Assembly (NCBI GenBank): GCA_024707405.1
Contig: JANPZU010000008.1
Location: 62,001-126,000 of the forward strand
Length of the DNA: 64,000 nt
Direction: 5' to 3'
From: Luteimonas sp.
GTDB lineage: Bacteria; Pseudomonadota; Gammaproteobacteria; Xanthomonadales; Xanthomonadaceae
Of the stretch, positions 62,659 through 64,000 are shown one piece after another (position 1 is the first letter of the stretch; every line of letters starts with the position of its first letter). Under the pieces are notes generated by a model that was given only the letters and a program-made list of their open reading frames with translations, did not search any database and had not been told where the DNA came from. The position numbers and the translations under genes are program-made.

Positions 62659-64000
62659 ATGCACTGCGACGGCCCCCTGCTCGTGCTCGCCGGCGCCGGC
62701 AGCGGCAAGACGCGGGTGATCGTCGAGAAGATCGCGCACCTCATCCAGTCCGGTCACTACCCGGCCAAGCGCATCGCCGCGATCACCTTCACCAACAAAT
62801 CGGCGAAGGAAATGCGCGAGCGCGTGGCTAGGCGCATCCGCGGCGATGGCGCCGAAGGCCTGACCATCAGCACCTTCCATGCGTTGGGGTTGAAGATCCT
62901 GCAGATCGACCACGCCAAGCTCGGGCTGCGCCGCGGCTTCTCGATCTTCGACAGCGACGACACCCTGGCGCAGCTGAAAGACCTGATGCCCGGCGCCAAG
63001 CCCGATGCCGCTCAAGCGATGCAGTCATTGGTGTCGAACATCAAGAACGCCGGGCTCTCGCCGGAACAGGCGGCGGAAGTCGCGCGCACCGCGCGCGAGC
63101 ACGAAGCGGCATCGGTGTATGCGCGTTACCAGAAGCGCCTGTCGACGTTCAACGCCGTGGACTTCGACGACCTGATCCGCCTGCCGGTGCAACTGCTGGA
63201 AACCGACGAGGACGCCATCCTCGGCTGGCGCGAACGCATCGGCTACCTGCTGGTCGACGAGTGCCAGGACACCAACGATGCGCAGTACCGCCTGCTGAAG
63301 GCGCTCGCCGGGCCGAAGGCGAATTTCACCTGCGTGGGCGACGACGACCAGAGCATCTACGCCTGGCGCGGCGCCAATCCCGAGAACCTGATGCAGCTCG
63401 GCAAGGACTACCCGAACCTCGTCGTGGTGAAGCTGGAACAGAACTACCGCTGCAGCAATCGCGTCCTGCGCACGGCCAACGCACTGATCGCCAACAATCC
63501 GCACGAACACCCCAAGACATTGTGGAGCGCGCAGGCGGACGGCGAACGCATCCGCGTGATCGAATGCCGCGACGCGGCGCACGAAGCCGAACGCGTCGCT
63601 GCCGAAATCCAGTTCCAGCACACGCTTCATGAAACGCCATGGAGCGAGTTCTGCATCCTGTTCCGCGGCAACCACCAGTCACGCGCGCTGGAAAAAGCGC
63701 TGCAGATGCTGCGCATCCCCTACCACCTCAGCGGCGGCACTGCGTTCCTCGACCGCGGCGAAGTCAAGGATGCGCTGTCGTGGCTGCGTCTGGTCGCCAA
63801 TCCCGACGACGACGCCGCCTTCCTGCGCGCAGTGCAGTCGCCCAGCCGCGGCATCGGCGCGACCACGCTGGCGAAACTGGCCGAGATGGCGCAGCACGCC
63901 CACCTGCCGCTGTCGCGCGCCGCCGAATCGATGGGGTTGCTGAAGCAACTGCAGCCGCGTGCCGCCAATGCGCTGGGCGCGTTCACCGACATCCTGCGCG
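62659..64000 (+). CDS. rep: ATP-dependent DNA helicase Rep (5' part, probable frameshift)
   Basis: The gene runs off the window; 447 codons are visible. The + strand frame from ATG 62659 encodes a UvrD/Rep superfamily 1 helicase: Walker A LLVLAGAGSGKTRVIVEKI, motif Ia AITFTNKSAKEMRERV, Walker B YLLVDECQDTNDAQY, motif III FTCVGDDDQSIYAWRGANPE and motif IV LEQNYRCSNRVL. It unwinds DNA ahead of the replication fork. The conserved N-terminal Q-motif (MSLN-PQQRAAV) reads correctly only if the C6 run at 62636-62641 is a C5 run: ATG 62625 begins MSLN and then leaves frame. So the true start is probably 62625 with a one-base indel, or 62659 gives a shortened protein. TAGAAT at 62592 is a -10-like element. 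Confidence 0.93.
   Translation, partial: MHCDGPLLVLAGAGSGKTRVIVEKIAHLIQSGHYPAKRIAAITFTNKSAKEMRERVARRIRGDGAEGLTISTFHALGLKILQIDHAKLGLRRGFSIFDSDDTLAQLKDLMPGAKPDAAQAMQSLVSNIKNAGLSPEQAAEVARTAREHEAASVYARYQKRLSTFNAVDFDDLIRLPVQLLETDEDAILGWRERIGYLLVDECQDTNDAQYRLLKALAGPKANFTCVGDDDQSIYAWRGANPENLMQLGKDYPNLVVVKLEQNYRCSNRVLRTANALIANNPHEHPKTLWSAQADGERIRVIECRDAAHEAERVAAEIQFQHTLHETPWSEFCILFRGNHQSRALEKALQMLRIPYHLSGGTAFLDRGEVKDALSWLRLVANPDDDAAFLRAVQSPSRGIGATTLAKLAEMAQHAHLPLSRAAESMGLLKQLQPRAANALGAFTDILR

Overview
This is GC-rich, densely packed chromosomal DNA. Gene content and order point to a gammaproteobacterium of the Xanthomonadaceae/Lysobacteraceae (the Lysobacter, Luteimonas, Stenotrophomonas and Xanthomonas group). 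Evidence for this includes a fused aspartokinase-homoserine dehydrogenase thrABC operon, an ilvC-ilvG-ilvM-ilvE-ilvA-leuA operon, a CrbS-type sensor kinase next to acs, GTAG-headed REP palindromes and a cellobionate phosphorylase gene set. The genus cannot be fixed from the window. No phage, insertion sequence, CRISPR array, tRNA or rRNA gene was seen.

Layout. 0-3 kb: a DUF4136 lipoprotein and thiC, the latter under a TPP riboswitch. 3-8 kb: thrA-thrB-thrC behind a Thr/Ile-rich leader peptide. 8-12 kb: a GH5 mannanase-like lipoprotein, a PhnD-type binding protein and ilvD. 12-24 kb: an Ile/Leu/Val leader peptide with a strong attenuator, ilvCGMEA-leuA, the convergent leuCDB operon and a divergent LysR regulator. 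Together these genes cover almost the whole aspartate-to-Thr/Ile and pyruvate-to-Val/Leu network. 24-31 kb: a TetR-controlled RND efflux pump, a Pcm-like methyltransferase and TolC. 31-37 kb: lipid A/Kdo genes (waaA, lpxL), a Pat-type protein acetyltransferase and rpmB-rpmG. 37-43 kb: a cardiolipin synthase and a three-gene cellobionate operon (symporter, phosphorylase, gluconokinase) joined by GTGA overlaps and preceded by a LacI-type operator. 43-52 kb: an acetate locus with CrbS-like hybrid kinase, CrbR-like regulator, acetyl-CoA synthetase, DcaP-like porin and an MHS-family transporter. 52-55 kb: a kinase-UspA fusion next to a metallophosphoesterase, then an EF-hand protein. 55-64 kb: a fatty-acid desaturase, mutM, an ECF sigma factor paired with a transmembrane Ser/Thr kinase, a zinc-site-depleted thymidine kinase, a SEL1-type protein with a degenerate copy beside it, and the 5' part of a Rep helicase gene with a probable one-base frameshift in a C6 run.

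Themes. (1) Amino-acid supply is controlled by two leader peptides and a riboswitch. (2) Acetate use is sensed by CrbS/CrbR, carried out by Acs and probably tuned by Pat, which acetylates Acs-type enzymes in other bacteria. (3) Plant-polymer use is represented by the mannanase-like lipoprotein and the cellobionate operon. (4) Two unrelated eukaryotic-type kinase modules sit within 6 kb of each other. The least explained items are the kinase-UspA fusion with its phosphatase-like neighbour, the binding protein coupled to ilvD, the periplasmic insertion in the MHS transporter, and a possible small RNA upstream of thiC.
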